9,990 nt of DNA from an uncultured Cryptobacterium sp. (GTDB lineage Bacteria > Actinomycetota > Coriobacteriia > Coriobacteriales > Eggerthellaceae), in NCBI GenBank assembly GCA_900554685.1, contig USIG01000057.1:1-9990 (forward strand). Direction: 5' to 3'. The number at the start of each line of letters is the position of its first letter. The stretch's first letter is position 1. Shown here in pieces: positions 1 through 6,758 of the stretch. Position numbers and translations under genes: made by a program. Below the pieces are notes generated by a model that saw only the letters and a program-made list of their open reading frames with translations, was not told the origin of the DNA and did no database searches.

Positions 1-306
1 TCAAGTTCTAACGATTCACCAAGTTCTGACAATTCGTCAAATTCCAGCAAACAAGTTTTGCCGCTCTCTGTCCTTGGACTTCAAGCAATCGCAACAAGCA
101 TTGACGCCTTAGCCGTCGGAGTAAGTTTTGCCGCCCTTTCCGTAAACGTCGTATTGGCGGCAAGTCTTATTGCATTAACCACAGCTCTTATGTGCTGTAT
201 TGCTCTTGTTCTTGGAAGACGTTTTGGCAGCATGCTAGGAGAACGCGCAACCATACTTGGCGGCATTGTTCTTATAGCAATTGGCATCAAAGCGCTTCTG
301 TTCTAG
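1..306 (+). CDS. mntP: Manganese exporter MntP, C-terminal half (5' end outside window)
   Basis: MntP (YebN, DUF204) proteins are small inner-membrane exporters that remove excess Mn2+. The frame is open from base 1 to a TAG at 304-306, giving 101 residues. After a Ser/Asn/Asp-rich stretch (first ~19 residues) comes the second half of the family's internal duplication: a helix with the conserved motif ATSIDALAVGVSFA, which carries the membrane-embedded Asp, then two further hydrophobic segments, the last containing ILGGIVLIAIGIKALL. This matches the second half of E. coli MntP closely in pattern. The TTG at 58 is in frame, but I treat it as internal because half a transporter would be incomplete and the polar stretch sits where MntP has its central cytoplasmic loop. 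The gene converges on birA with a 62-bp gap. No riboswitch can be judged because the 5' end is missing. Confidence 0.85.
   Translation, partial: SSSNDSPSSDNSSNSSKQVLPLSVLGLQAIATSIDALAVGVSFAALSVNVVLAASLIALTTALMCCIALVLGRRFGSMLGERATILGGIVLIAIGIKALLF
2..55 (+). repeat. Degenerate 18-bp tandem repeat inside mntP (hydrophilic loop)
   Basis: Three successive 18-bp units start at 2, 20 and 38. The first two are caagttctaacgattcac and caagttctgacaattcgt; the third begins caaattcc and diverges. They encode a six-residue Ser/Asn/Asp repeat in the presumed cytoplasmic loop of MntP. The array may continue left of the window. Confidence 0.6.
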
Positions 307-329
307 TATGCTCCAGTGTTCTAGTATGC
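299..329 (+). repeat. 13-bp direct repeat spanning the mntP stop codon
   Basis: The 13-mer tgttctagtatgc occurs at 299-311 and again at 317-329, an 18-bp period. The first copy contains the TAG stop of mntP. The second repeats the same end-of-gene bases in frame, so a readthrough product would meet a second TAG six codons later. It looks like a small tandem duplication at the 3' end of the gene. No terminator hairpin accompanies it. Confidence 0.6.
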
Positions 330-368
330 CCCCAGAGATGGGAATGTTTACGAGACGGAAGATATTTA

Positions 369-1373
369 CTAGTCGTGTTCGGCTTTATTTTTGGCTGTGC
401 GTAAAGTACGTACATGAACCTCGCCAGAATGTGCTGCAACACTTTGCCCTGAGGTGGTCTTTATAAGTAGCTTACCTTCGCCATCAACACCTATAATTGT
501 GCCTTCGGCAAACACCGATCCATCTAAGGCCTCAAGAGTAGCCCCATCACCAACAAAGGCCATGTGTGCTCGATATTCATCCAGAAATTCCTCGAAGCCT
601 TTTTCGCACCATACCTCATAGCACTGCTGCACTTCATAAAGCATACGCATCAAAAGCTGCACCATAAGTGATCGCTGCAAAGAATTCAAATCGGTCGGTT
701 GATCTTGAGCGTTTTGCTTACAAGGTTGAATGCTTCCGTCATTTTGCGCATCTCCTGGCTGAAGGTCTAGCTGAATTCCCCCAACGCTATCGATCTGCGC
801 ATCCCACACATAGGAAGGACGGTATTTTCCTAACGCATCTGCAGCACAATCTTCAAAAGAGAAAACATTGATCCCAATGCCAACACATACGCCTCCCGAA
901 ACCGCTTCAAGCGATATGCCGGCAATCTTTCCCCCTTTGAAAAGGACATCGTTTGGCCATTTGATAGCAAGCTGCGAATCATCGCAGAAATACCGCAAGG
1001 CTCTTCGCAGAGCAACCGACATCACAAGGCTTAACAAAGGCAGCTTATCAAGCGTTACTCCTCGGCGCAGGGGATAGAGCGCAAACGAGGTATACAGGCC
1101 ACCTAAAGGACTTTTCCATGCATGCCCTTGGCGTCCATATCCGCCACTTTGCTGAAGAGCCACCACGCACAAGCCCTCTTCGGTACTCTGAGCAAGAGCA
1201 TCTTTTATAAAGAGATTGGTTGATTCAACGCAGCCATAACTTTTGATACGCCAAAATGACGTATCAAGAAAAGCCGAAGTGGGCGAATCGTCTGACGCAC
1301 TCAAATGAGCATCAGAACCACAACTAAAAGTGCTTTTACCAAGCGGAACACAAAGGGGCTCTAGCACTTCCAT
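369..1373 (-). CDS. birA: Biotin--[acetyl-CoA-carboxylase] ligase, without HTH domain
   Basis: The enzyme activates biotin with ATP and attaches biotinyl-5'-AMP to a lysine of biotin carboxyl carrier domains. The 334-residue product shows CVESTN (~48-53), the biotin/ATP loop GGYGRQGHAW (77-86), KWPNDVLFKGGKIAGI (138-153) and VGIGINVF (164-171), then a small C-terminal beta domain with EGTIIGVDGEGKLLI and a GEV near the end. The first ~40 residues do not resemble the winged-helix repressor domain of E. coli BirA, so this looks like a monofunctional ligase that does not repress biotin genes. A Gln/Asn/Asp-rich insertion (~190-230) lengthens it beyond typical HTH-less ligases. The ATG overlaps the end of folP-folK by 13 bp and has only a short AGG ribosome-binding match inside that gene, suggesting translational coupling. 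No terminator is evident after its TAG. Confidence 0.93.
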   Translation of the reverse strand: MEVLEPLCVPLGKSTFSCGSDAHLSASDDSPTSAFLDTSFWRIKSYGCVESTNLFIKDALAQSTEEGLCVVALQQSGGYGRQGHAWKSPLGGLYTSFALYPLRRGVTLDKLPLLSLVMSVALRRALRYFCDDSQLAIKWPNDVLFKGGKIAGISLEAVSGGVCVGIGINVFSFEDCAADALGKYRPSYVWDAQIDSVGGIQLDLQPGDAQNDGSIQPCKQNAQDQPTDLNSLQRSLMVQLLMRMLYEVQQCYEVWCEKGFEEFLDEYRAHMAFVGDGATLEALDGSVFAEGTIIGVDGEGKLLIKTTSGQSVAAHSGEVHVRTLRTAKNKAEHD

Positions 1374-2674
1374 GCCTTACCTATCGTAACGCTTTCAAGC
1401 GTGACTTTCTTCCCGTTTGCCAGCTCATGACGTGGAGCAATTTCCAGAAGAGGCTTCACGACAAAATCTCGCTCGTGCAATAAAGGGTGAGGCAGCGTAA
1501 GGATTTCGTGGTCACACACATACCCCTGATAGTCAAGAATGTCTAAGTCGCAGGTACGCGGACCATTTTCCTGCTCACGAACACGCCCTAAGCTTTGCTC
1601 GATTGCCTGCAGATAACGAAGAAGCTCTTGAGGAGGAAGCCCTGTGCGCAAAAGCACCACTGCATTCACAAAGGTGTCCTGGTCCTCAAAATACGCAGGT
1701 TCGCTTTCATAGAAGCTTGAAACATCGATGATCTGCGAATCGGGCAACATACACATATCAGAAATCGCCTGATTAAGCATTGCCTTTTTACCCTCAAGCT
1801 CTTCACCTTCATCTGCAACAAGCGCCACATTGCAACCCATGCCAATAAACACGTAGGGACGCAGGTTTTCTTCGACAGAGGTAACGGTAAGAGGAACATT
1901 ATGGGTACGAATTACCGAAGCACCAAGCTCACAAGCAAGAAGTGCTTCAGCCGCTGAAGCGTCATCGCGCTCTTTGGGGTCCTCGATATGGTAGGCATAG
2001 CCAATGTAGCTCTTACGAGAAACTGCCACCATAAGAGGATAGCCCAGTCGGGCAAATTCCTGGAAATTGCGCATAAGCTCAATAGTTTGTTTGGCGGTTT
2101 TGCCAAACCCAGGACCAGGATCTAAACAAATGCGGTCACGATCTACGCCCGCCTGCTCCAAAGAATGGGCACGAAGCTTTAAATAGGTTACCACTTCATC
2201 AACCACATCATCGTAGTGTGGTTCATCCTGCATAGTACGAGGATCATCCCCCTGCATGTGCATAACCACCAACCCTGCATCGCAAGAGGTGGCGACTTCT
2301 ACCATTTCAGGATCGCGAAAACCAGTGACATCATTGATGATGCTTGCCCCTGCCTCAACGCATGCCTTTGCCACTTGCGCATGACGAGTGTCGATGCTCA
2401 CGCAAACGTTTTCTACAGCAAGGCGTCGCACCACTTCCTCGACTCGAGAAAGCTCTTCTTCCACGCTTACAGGACTTGCGCCAGGGCGGGTAGATTCTCC
2501 ACCCACATCAATAATGAGGGCTCCCTCCTCAACCATTTTGAGACCCGCGCGAACCGCTTCATCAACAGAAGCGTAAGAGCCTCCATCGGAAAAGGAATCA
2601 GGCGTAACGTTAAGGATTCCCATAATCACAGGAGTTCGGGAATCAAACGAATAAGAACCACAACGCCAAATCAT
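1361..2674 (-). CDS. folP-folK: Fused dihydropteroate synthase - HPPK (FolP-FolK)
   Basis: A 437-residue bifunctional folate enzyme. Residues ~1-272 are dihydropteroate synthase, which joins p-aminobenzoate to dihydropterin pyrophosphate: GILNVTPDSFSDGG (19-32), DVGGESTRPGA (56-66), SIDTR (93-97), INDVTGF (113-119), DPGPGFGKT (185-193), SRKS (219-222) and RTHNV (256-260). Residues ~274-437 are 6-hydroxymethyl-dihydropterin pyrophosphokinase: YESEP (322-326), GRVREQENGPRTCDLDIL (363-380) with both metal-binding Asp of DLD, and PHPLLHERDFV (395-405). The usual GSNLGD opening is altered to GCNVAL and lengthened. I chose the ATG at 2674 over a more distal in-frame start at 2908 because it follows GGAGGA by 7 bases, the upstream part would overlap ftsH, and homology begins at once. 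The two activities are consecutive only if the HPPK product feeds DHPS. folB and folE are not in the window. Sulfonamides target the first domain. Confidence 0.93.
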   Translation of the reverse strand: MIWRCGSYSFDSRTPVIMGILNVTPDSFSDGGSYASVDEAVRAGLKMVEEGALIIDVGGESTRPGASPVSVEEELSRVEEVVRRLAVENVCVSIDTRHAQVAKACVEAGASIINDVTGFRDPEMVEVATSCDAGLVVMHMQGDDPRTMQDEPHYDDVVDEVVTYLKLRAHSLEQAGVDRDRICLDPGPGFGKTAKQTIELMRNFQEFARLGYPLMVAVSRKSYIGYAYHIEDPKERDDASAAEALLACELGASVIRTHNVPLTVTSVEENLRPYVFIGMGCNVALVADEGEELEGKKAMLNQAISDMCMLPDSQIIDVSSFYESEPAYFEDQDTFVNAVVLLRTGLPPQELLRYLQAIEQSLGRVREQENGPRTCDLDILDYQGYVCDHEILTLPHPLLHERDFVVKPLLEIAPRHELANGKKVTLESVTIGKAWKC

Positions 2675-2681
2675 AAGTTCG

Positions 2682-2687
2682 TCCTCC
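2682..2687 (-). promoter_or_regulatory. Strong Shine-Dalgarno of folP-folK
   Basis: Read on the minus strand this is GGAGGA, 7 bases before the ATG at 2674. It decides the start of folP-folK. It lies directly after the U-tract of the terminator hairpin. Confidence 0.8.
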
Positions 2688-2715
2688 AAAAAGCCCCGAG
2701 CATTTTGCTCGGGGC
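2688..2715 (-). terminator. Intrinsic terminator between ftsH and folP-folK
   Basis: On the minus strand, the 10-bp arm GCCCCGAGCA, a 3-base AAA loop and the perfect complementary arm TGCTCGGGGC are followed immediately by TTTTT (2692 to 2688). The hairpin starts 32 bases after the ftsH stop codon. A GC-rich stem followed by a U-tract is the classic rho-independent design. It should end most ftsH transcripts, yet it lies in the leader of folP-folK, whose SD follows with no gap. Confidence 0.8.
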
Positions 2716-2747
2716 GTATACCATCTCTTGTTTCTAACCTCGTACGT

Positions 2748-5234
2748 CTAGTTGCGAGCTGCAGCGCCATCCTGGCTGCCTTCTGTTTTACCTTCTTCGG
2801 TCTGTGGATCAGCATGCTGTGCCATCTGTTGAGATTGTGGCTGCTGAAGCGCTTTTTGTACCTGTCCTGCTCCAGCCTGTGCTGCTCCCGTGTTTTGCGG
2901 CTCGTCATGATGAACCGTTACCAAATCAATGGGCATCGGACGCCTAGGGCGCGAAGGGTTCGTTGCCGAAGGAGGTAATTGGGTAGGATAAGAAGGTGCC
3001 GAAGTGTGCGCCGCCTCAACAGGTGCAGACATCATAGGCTGATTTCCCTGACCACCCTGACCAGAAGCGGGAGCAACAGGCTGACCGGTAGGAGCCGGGA
3101 AATTTCCGGAGGCAGAACCGGAGCCGTTTTGACCATCACTCTGAGTACCATTTGAAGCCTCATCGCCACCGGCAAGTTTCTTTGCTTCAGCTTCTTGCTT
3201 TTCCTTCTGAAGATATTCATCCCAGCGATTGTTAAGCAATGCCTGACATGCTTCGCCATCAATGGTTTCGCGCTCAAGCAAAACGGAAGCCATTAAATCC
3301 ATCTGATCGCGACGAGACGAGAGGATCTCTTCAGCACGATCATGAGCTTCTTTCATGATGCGTGCTACCTCATCATCAATGCGACGAGCGGTGTCATCAG
3401 AATAATCTTGAGTATTGCCATAATCACGGCCCAAGAAGACCTCATGGTTAGGCTGACCAAACACCTGAACACCAAGTTCGGAGCTCATGCCGTAGTTGGT
3501 AACCATGGAACGTGCCATCTTCGTTGCACGCTCAAGGTCGTTAGAAGCGCCCGTCGTGATGTCATCGCAGAACAACTCTTCTGCAACACGACCACCAAGG
3601 AACACTGCCAATTCATCGCGCATCTGGTTGCGGCTATTTAAAACCTTATCCTCATCAGGAATAGAAAGCGTATAACCCAACGCGCGACCACGAGAAATAA
3701 TTGAAATTTTGTGGACAGGATCGGCATTTTCCAGCAAGTGACCCACCAACGCATGACCGGATTCGTGGTAAGCAATCGTGGTACGCGTTTGCTTGTCCAG
3801 TACGCGTCCCTTTCGTTCAGGACCTGCAATAACGCGCTCCATTGAATCCTGAACTTCCTTGTTGGAAATAACACGCTTATTACGACGAGCCGTAAGAATG
3901 GCTGCTTCATTGAGCAGGTTGGCAAGATCCGCACCAGAAAATCCCGGGGTCAACTTAGCCAAACTTACCAAGTCCACATCATCATCTAAGGGCTTGTTTG
4001 CCGCATGAACATTCAAGATCTTCTCGCGACCCTTTACGTCAGGAACATCAACAACAATCTGACGGTCAAAACGTCCCGGACGCAACAGTGCAGGGTCAAG
4101 AACATCGGCACGGTTTGTTGCCGCAATCAGCACAACTGAATCGTTGGCCTCAAAACCGTCCATTTCTACCAGCAGCTGGTTAAGCGTTTGCTCACGTTCG
4201 TCGTGACCGCCACCAAGACCGGCACCACGCTGACGACCAACTGCGTCAATTTCATCAATAAAGATAATGGAAGGTGCTGCTTCTTTTGCCTTCTTAAACA
4301 GATTGCGAACACGAGAAGCACCAACACCAACAAACATCTCTACAAAGTCGGAACCAGAAATGCTGAAGAATGGAACTCCTGCCTCGCCGGCAACCGCACG
4401 AGCGAGCAAGGTTTTACCAGTGCCCGGAGGGCCCACCAGCAAGCAACCGCGCGGAATTTTTGCACCCAAGGATTGATACTTAGCGGGGTTTTCCAGGAAG
4501 TCTTTAATTTCCTGCATTTCCTCTACCGCTTCATCAACACCGGCAACGTCAGAGAATTTGACGTCGGGATGTTCTTCAACATAGTCTTTGGACTTTGCCT
4601 TGCCAAACGACATCTGCGAATTGTTTGCCTTGTTCATCTGCGAGAAGAAGAACAAAAGCAAGCCCGCAATGATCAAGATAGGCAAGATAGAGGCAAGGAT
4701 AGAGCCCCAAGGCGATGCAAGGCGAACGCTGTACTGGATTTCAGGATGTGCCGCCATAAGCTGACCTAGAGAATCCTGACCAACCCACGTTACGGTGTAG
4801 TTATGTTCCGAACCTAAGTTTGCAACCGCAAGCTGCTGCGTTTTGACAATATTTAAACGAGCAGAGCCATTGGTCATAGTTCCCAGTTCAGAATTGAGCG
4901 CATCGAAGGCTTCATTAAACGCATCAGCCGAAGCGCCACCTGCTGTAGCAGCAGGATAATAGCTACCGGTAATGGTGTAGGAGCCTGTATCGTAAACTGC
5001 GGTGCTTACACGACCCTGATCTACCGCCTGCATAAATTCGGAAGTCTGCAGTTCATCAGTTTGTGTAACGCCTGTAGCTGACGTCATAGTACGTGCCATC
5101 ATGAACACGAAGAAAATACCAATAATAATAAACACCACAATGGTGACCATATTGGTTCGATTAGGTTGCTTAAACCCTTTCGGATTGTTCCCCTTCGGCG
5201 TTTTGGGGTTTTTTGGATTGGGAGTTTGTGACAT
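2748..5234 (-). CDS. ftsH: ATP-dependent zinc metalloprotease FtsH
   Basis: A membrane-anchored hexameric AAA+ protease that degrades misfolded membrane proteins and short-lived regulators. The 828-residue product has a Lys/Pro/Asn-rich N-terminus, a first membrane helix (~30-46), an extracytoplasmic domain (~50-175), a second helix (~178-199) and then the AAA module: Walker A GPPGTGKT (268-275), Walker B IIFIDEID (323-330), and the second region of homology ATNRADVLDPALLRPGRFDR (372-391). The protease domain has the zinc motif HESGH (490-494; most relatives have HEAGH) and the likely third ligand Asp566 in TTGASNDLERAT. From ~690 to the end is a ~140-residue Gln/Pro/Gly/Ala-rich, probably disordered tail, longer than the E. 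coli protein's. The ATG at 5234 has a weak, distant AAGGA. It lies downstream of hpt with a 136-bp gap and no clear hpt terminator, and is followed by a strong terminator. Confidence 0.97.
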   Translation of the reverse strand: MSQTPNPKNPKTPKGNNPKGFKQPNRTNMVTIVVFIIIGIFFVFMMARTMTSATGVTQTDELQTSEFMQAVDQGRVSTAVYDTGSYTITGSYYPAATAGGASADAFNEAFDALNSELGTMTNGSARLNIVKTQQLAVANLGSEHNYTVTWVGQDSLGQLMAAHPEIQYSVRLASPWGSILASILPILIIAGLLLFFFSQMNKANNSQMSFGKAKSKDYVEEHPDVKFSDVAGVDEAVEEMQEIKDFLENPAKYQSLGAKIPRGCLLVGPPGTGKTLLARAVAGEAGVPFFSISGSDFVEMFVGVGASRVRNLFKKAKEAAPSIIFIDEIDAVGRQRGAGLGGGHDEREQTLNQLLVEMDGFEANDSVVLIAATNRADVLDPALLRPGRFDRQIVVDVPDVKGREKILNVHAANKPLDDDVDLVSLAKLTPGFSGADLANLLNEAAILTARRNKRVISNKEVQDSMERVIAGPERKGRVLDKQTRTTIAYHESGHALVGHLLENADPVHKISIISRGRALGYTLSIPDEDKVLNSRNQMRDELAVFLGGRVAEELFCDDITTGASNDLERATKMARSMVTNYGMSSELGVQVFGQPNHEVFLGRDYGNTQDYSDDTARRIDDEVARIMKEAHDRAEEILSSRRDQMDLMASVLLERETIDGEACQALLNNRWDEYLQKEKQEAEAKKLAGGDEASNGTQSDGQNGSGSASGNFPAPTGQPVAPASGQGGQGNQPMMSAPVEAAHTSAPSYPTQLPPSATNPSRPRRPMPIDLVTVHHDEPQNTGAAQAGAGQVQKALQQPQSQQMAQHADPQTEEGKTEGSQDGAAARN

Positions 5235-5370
5235 AAAGTGCTTTATTCCTTATCTTCCAATAACCTCTTAGATGGTTCTCAAGGAATTCAAGCTATTACG
5301 TAAGGTGCATCGAATGCGTTCTGCCCCTACCCAACAGCTTTCAATCACCCTCTTTAAACCATTGTTGATT

Positions 5371-5913
5371 TTACTCAATTATTCCTGGTTTCAAAACTCC
5401 GATACAAGGCAAGTTTCGATACCGTTCTGCATAATCAAGACCGTATCCCACAATAAATTCATCAGGACATTCAAATCCGATGTACTTGCAAGGTATATCA
5501 GCCTGATTAGGTGTGTCTTTGCGAAGAAGCGTAGCGACTTGCAGCGAAGCAGGATTGCGCGATTCCAAATTCTTCATCAAATAGCGAAGGGTAAGACCGC
5601 TATCCAAAATATCTTCTGCAATCAGTACGTGTCTGCCTTCGATGGAGCAGGTTAAGTCTTTCAGGATACGAACCACCCCGGAACTTTTTGCTCCATTTCC
5701 ATAAGAAGAAATAGCCATATAGTCCATTTCGATAGGCAGATTAATCTCCCGAACAAGATCAGCCATAAAAATAGCAGCGCCACGAAGCACTGAAATAACT
5801 ACAATGCTTTTTCCTGCGTAGTCCTGAGTAATGCTCATACCCATTTCTTTTACGCGGTTGCGAATTTCTTCTTCCGTAAAAAGAACTCTATCCAAATCGG
5901 GATGTTGTTCCAC
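5371..5913 (-). CDS. hpt: Hypoxanthine phosphoribosyltransferase
   Basis: Purine salvage enzyme that converts hypoxanthine (often also guanine) and PRPP to IMP (GMP) in the cytoplasm. The PRPP-binding motif VLIAEDILDSGLT lies at ~96-108, the flexible-loop SSYG at ~69-72 and the base-binding end FIVGYGLDYAERYRNLP at ~153-169; all match the bacterial Hpt/HprT pattern. I prefer the GTG at 5913, which gives 180 residues, the usual family length, and is preceded by AAGAGG at a 6-base spacing. An ATG at 5943 would add 10 residues but has no Shine-Dalgarno. The position between tilS/maf and ftsH follows the conserved tilS-hpt-ftsH order. The 118-bp gap to maf holds only a weak hairpin, so co-transcription with maf and tilS is possible. 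Confidence 0.93.
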   Translation of the reverse strand: MEQHPDLDRVLFTEEEIRNRVKEMGMSITQDYAGKSIVVISVLRGAAIFMADLVREINLPIEMDYMAISSYGNGAKSSGVVRILKDLTCSIEGRHVLIAEDILDSGLTLRYLMKNLESRNPASLQVATLLRKDTPNQADIPCKYIGFECPDEFIVGYGLDYAERYRNLPCIGVLKPGIIE

Positions 5914-6031
5914 AACAAGCCTCTTTTCCACCCTAAGGCACATTGTCTACAAATACACGAAGCTTAGTGTAACAAAACCAGGCCTAACACGTTAATTTGA
6001 AATACTGCTGTCATCGTTTTGCAGTAAATCT

Positions 6032-6715
6032 TCACTGTTCTACCACTTCTGCTTCAATTGCTTCCTTCAAAATGTCGGGGAAATTTTTAAGCAGCGTATC
6101 TACCGGCAACCCCACAATATTGTTGAAATCGCCCTCATACTTTTCCACCAAGGCACCGCCTTTGCCTTGGATGCCGTAGGCACCGGCCTTATCTATCGTC
6201 TCACCTGTTGCTACATAGGCGTTGATATCTTCTTTGGAAAGTTCTTTAAACGTCACATAGCTTGATTCAGTAAAGGAGCGAAAAGCCAAAGACACCTTGC
6301 CATCGCCACCGTTTTCTTCCGTTTCGTTGAGCAAAACCATCCATACCGAAACACCCGTAATAACTTCGTGAGTTCGGCCCGAAAGACGTGCAAGCATTTC
6401 TCGTGCATGATCAGCACTGTAGGGCTTGCCAAACATTTCGCCATCGAGAACCACGGTCGTGTCCGCTCCGATGATAATGCCCAGCCCTACGGGGTTTTGT
6501 GCCAAAATTTCCTGCACCACGGCACCCGCTTTTCTCTCGGCAAGCTTTTTTACCGCCTCGGCTGGCTGTGCGCGCAAATCAGGTTCGAGAGATTCATCGA
6601 CCTCAGTTGAACCAGTAAACACCGTAAACTTCACGCCTGCATCTTCAAGCAGTTTCTTTCGACGGGGGCTTTTAGAAGCAAGTATTACATTTACAGGAAC
6701 TGACACGGTTGCCAT
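6032..6715 (-). CDS. maf: Maf-family nucleoside triphosphate pyrophosphatase
   Basis: Maf proteins hydrolyse nucleoside triphosphates, including modified or non-canonical ones, to the monophosphate plus pyrophosphate, keeping them out of nucleic acids; some members affect septum formation. The 227-residue product shows ILASKSPRRKKLL (11-23), GADTTV (83-88), FGKP (95-98), LSGRTHEVITG (111-121) and TIDKAGAYGIQGKGG (173-187). The last motif fits the canonical dTTP/UTP-type (YhdE-like) subfamily, but substrate choice is inference. A Glu/Gly-rich insertion at ~130-147 makes it longer than the typical ~190-200 residues. The ATG at 6715 is preceded by AAGGAG at 5 bases, a strong start. It follows tilS by 43 bp with no terminator, so the two are probably co-transcribed. 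A maf gene between tilS and hpt is not the textbook arrangement. Confidence 0.93.
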   Translation of the reverse strand: MATVSVPVNVILASKSPRRKKLLEDAGVKFTVFTGSTEVDESLEPDLRAQPAEAVKKLAERKAGAVVQEILAQNPVGLGIIIGADTTVVLDGEMFGKPYSADHAREMLARLSGRTHEVITGVSVWMVLLNETEENGGDGKVSLAFRSFTESSYVTFKELSKEDINAYVATGETIDKAGAYGIQGKGGALVEKYEGDFNNIVGLPVDTLLKNFPDILKEAIEAEVVEQ

Positions 6716-6758
6716 ACATACTCCTTAAGGGGATATCGTTATCTTTATAGGTATAAGG

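Noticed and set aside
331..345. CCCA-GAGA-TGGG hairpin between mntP and birA as a terminator
   Set aside because: Only a 4-bp stem with no U-tract in either direction.
2216..2737. 173-codon plus-strand open frame opposite folP
   Set aside because: It lies fully antisense to a gene with clear family motifs, shows no recognisable domain and has no good ribosome binding site; it is a shadow frame.
2675..2908. Longer N-terminus for FolP-FolK
   Set aside because: It would overlap the ftsH 3' end by about 160 bp and run through the terminator; the ATG at 2674 has an excellent SD and starts at the homology boundary.
4188..4769. 193-codon plus-strand open frame opposite the AAA domain of ftsH
   Set aside because: Antisense to a strongly conserved coding region; composition and lack of motifs fit a shadow of ftsH codon use.
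5262..5277. Imperfect palindrome AACCTCTTAGATGGTT upstream of ftsH
   Set aside because: Short, with a bulge; such repeats are expected by chance and no promoter could be paired with it.
6003..6026. Hairpin TACTGC...GCAGTA after maf as a terminator
   Set aside because: Only 6 bp of mixed stem, a 12-base loop and no real U-tract; too weak to call.
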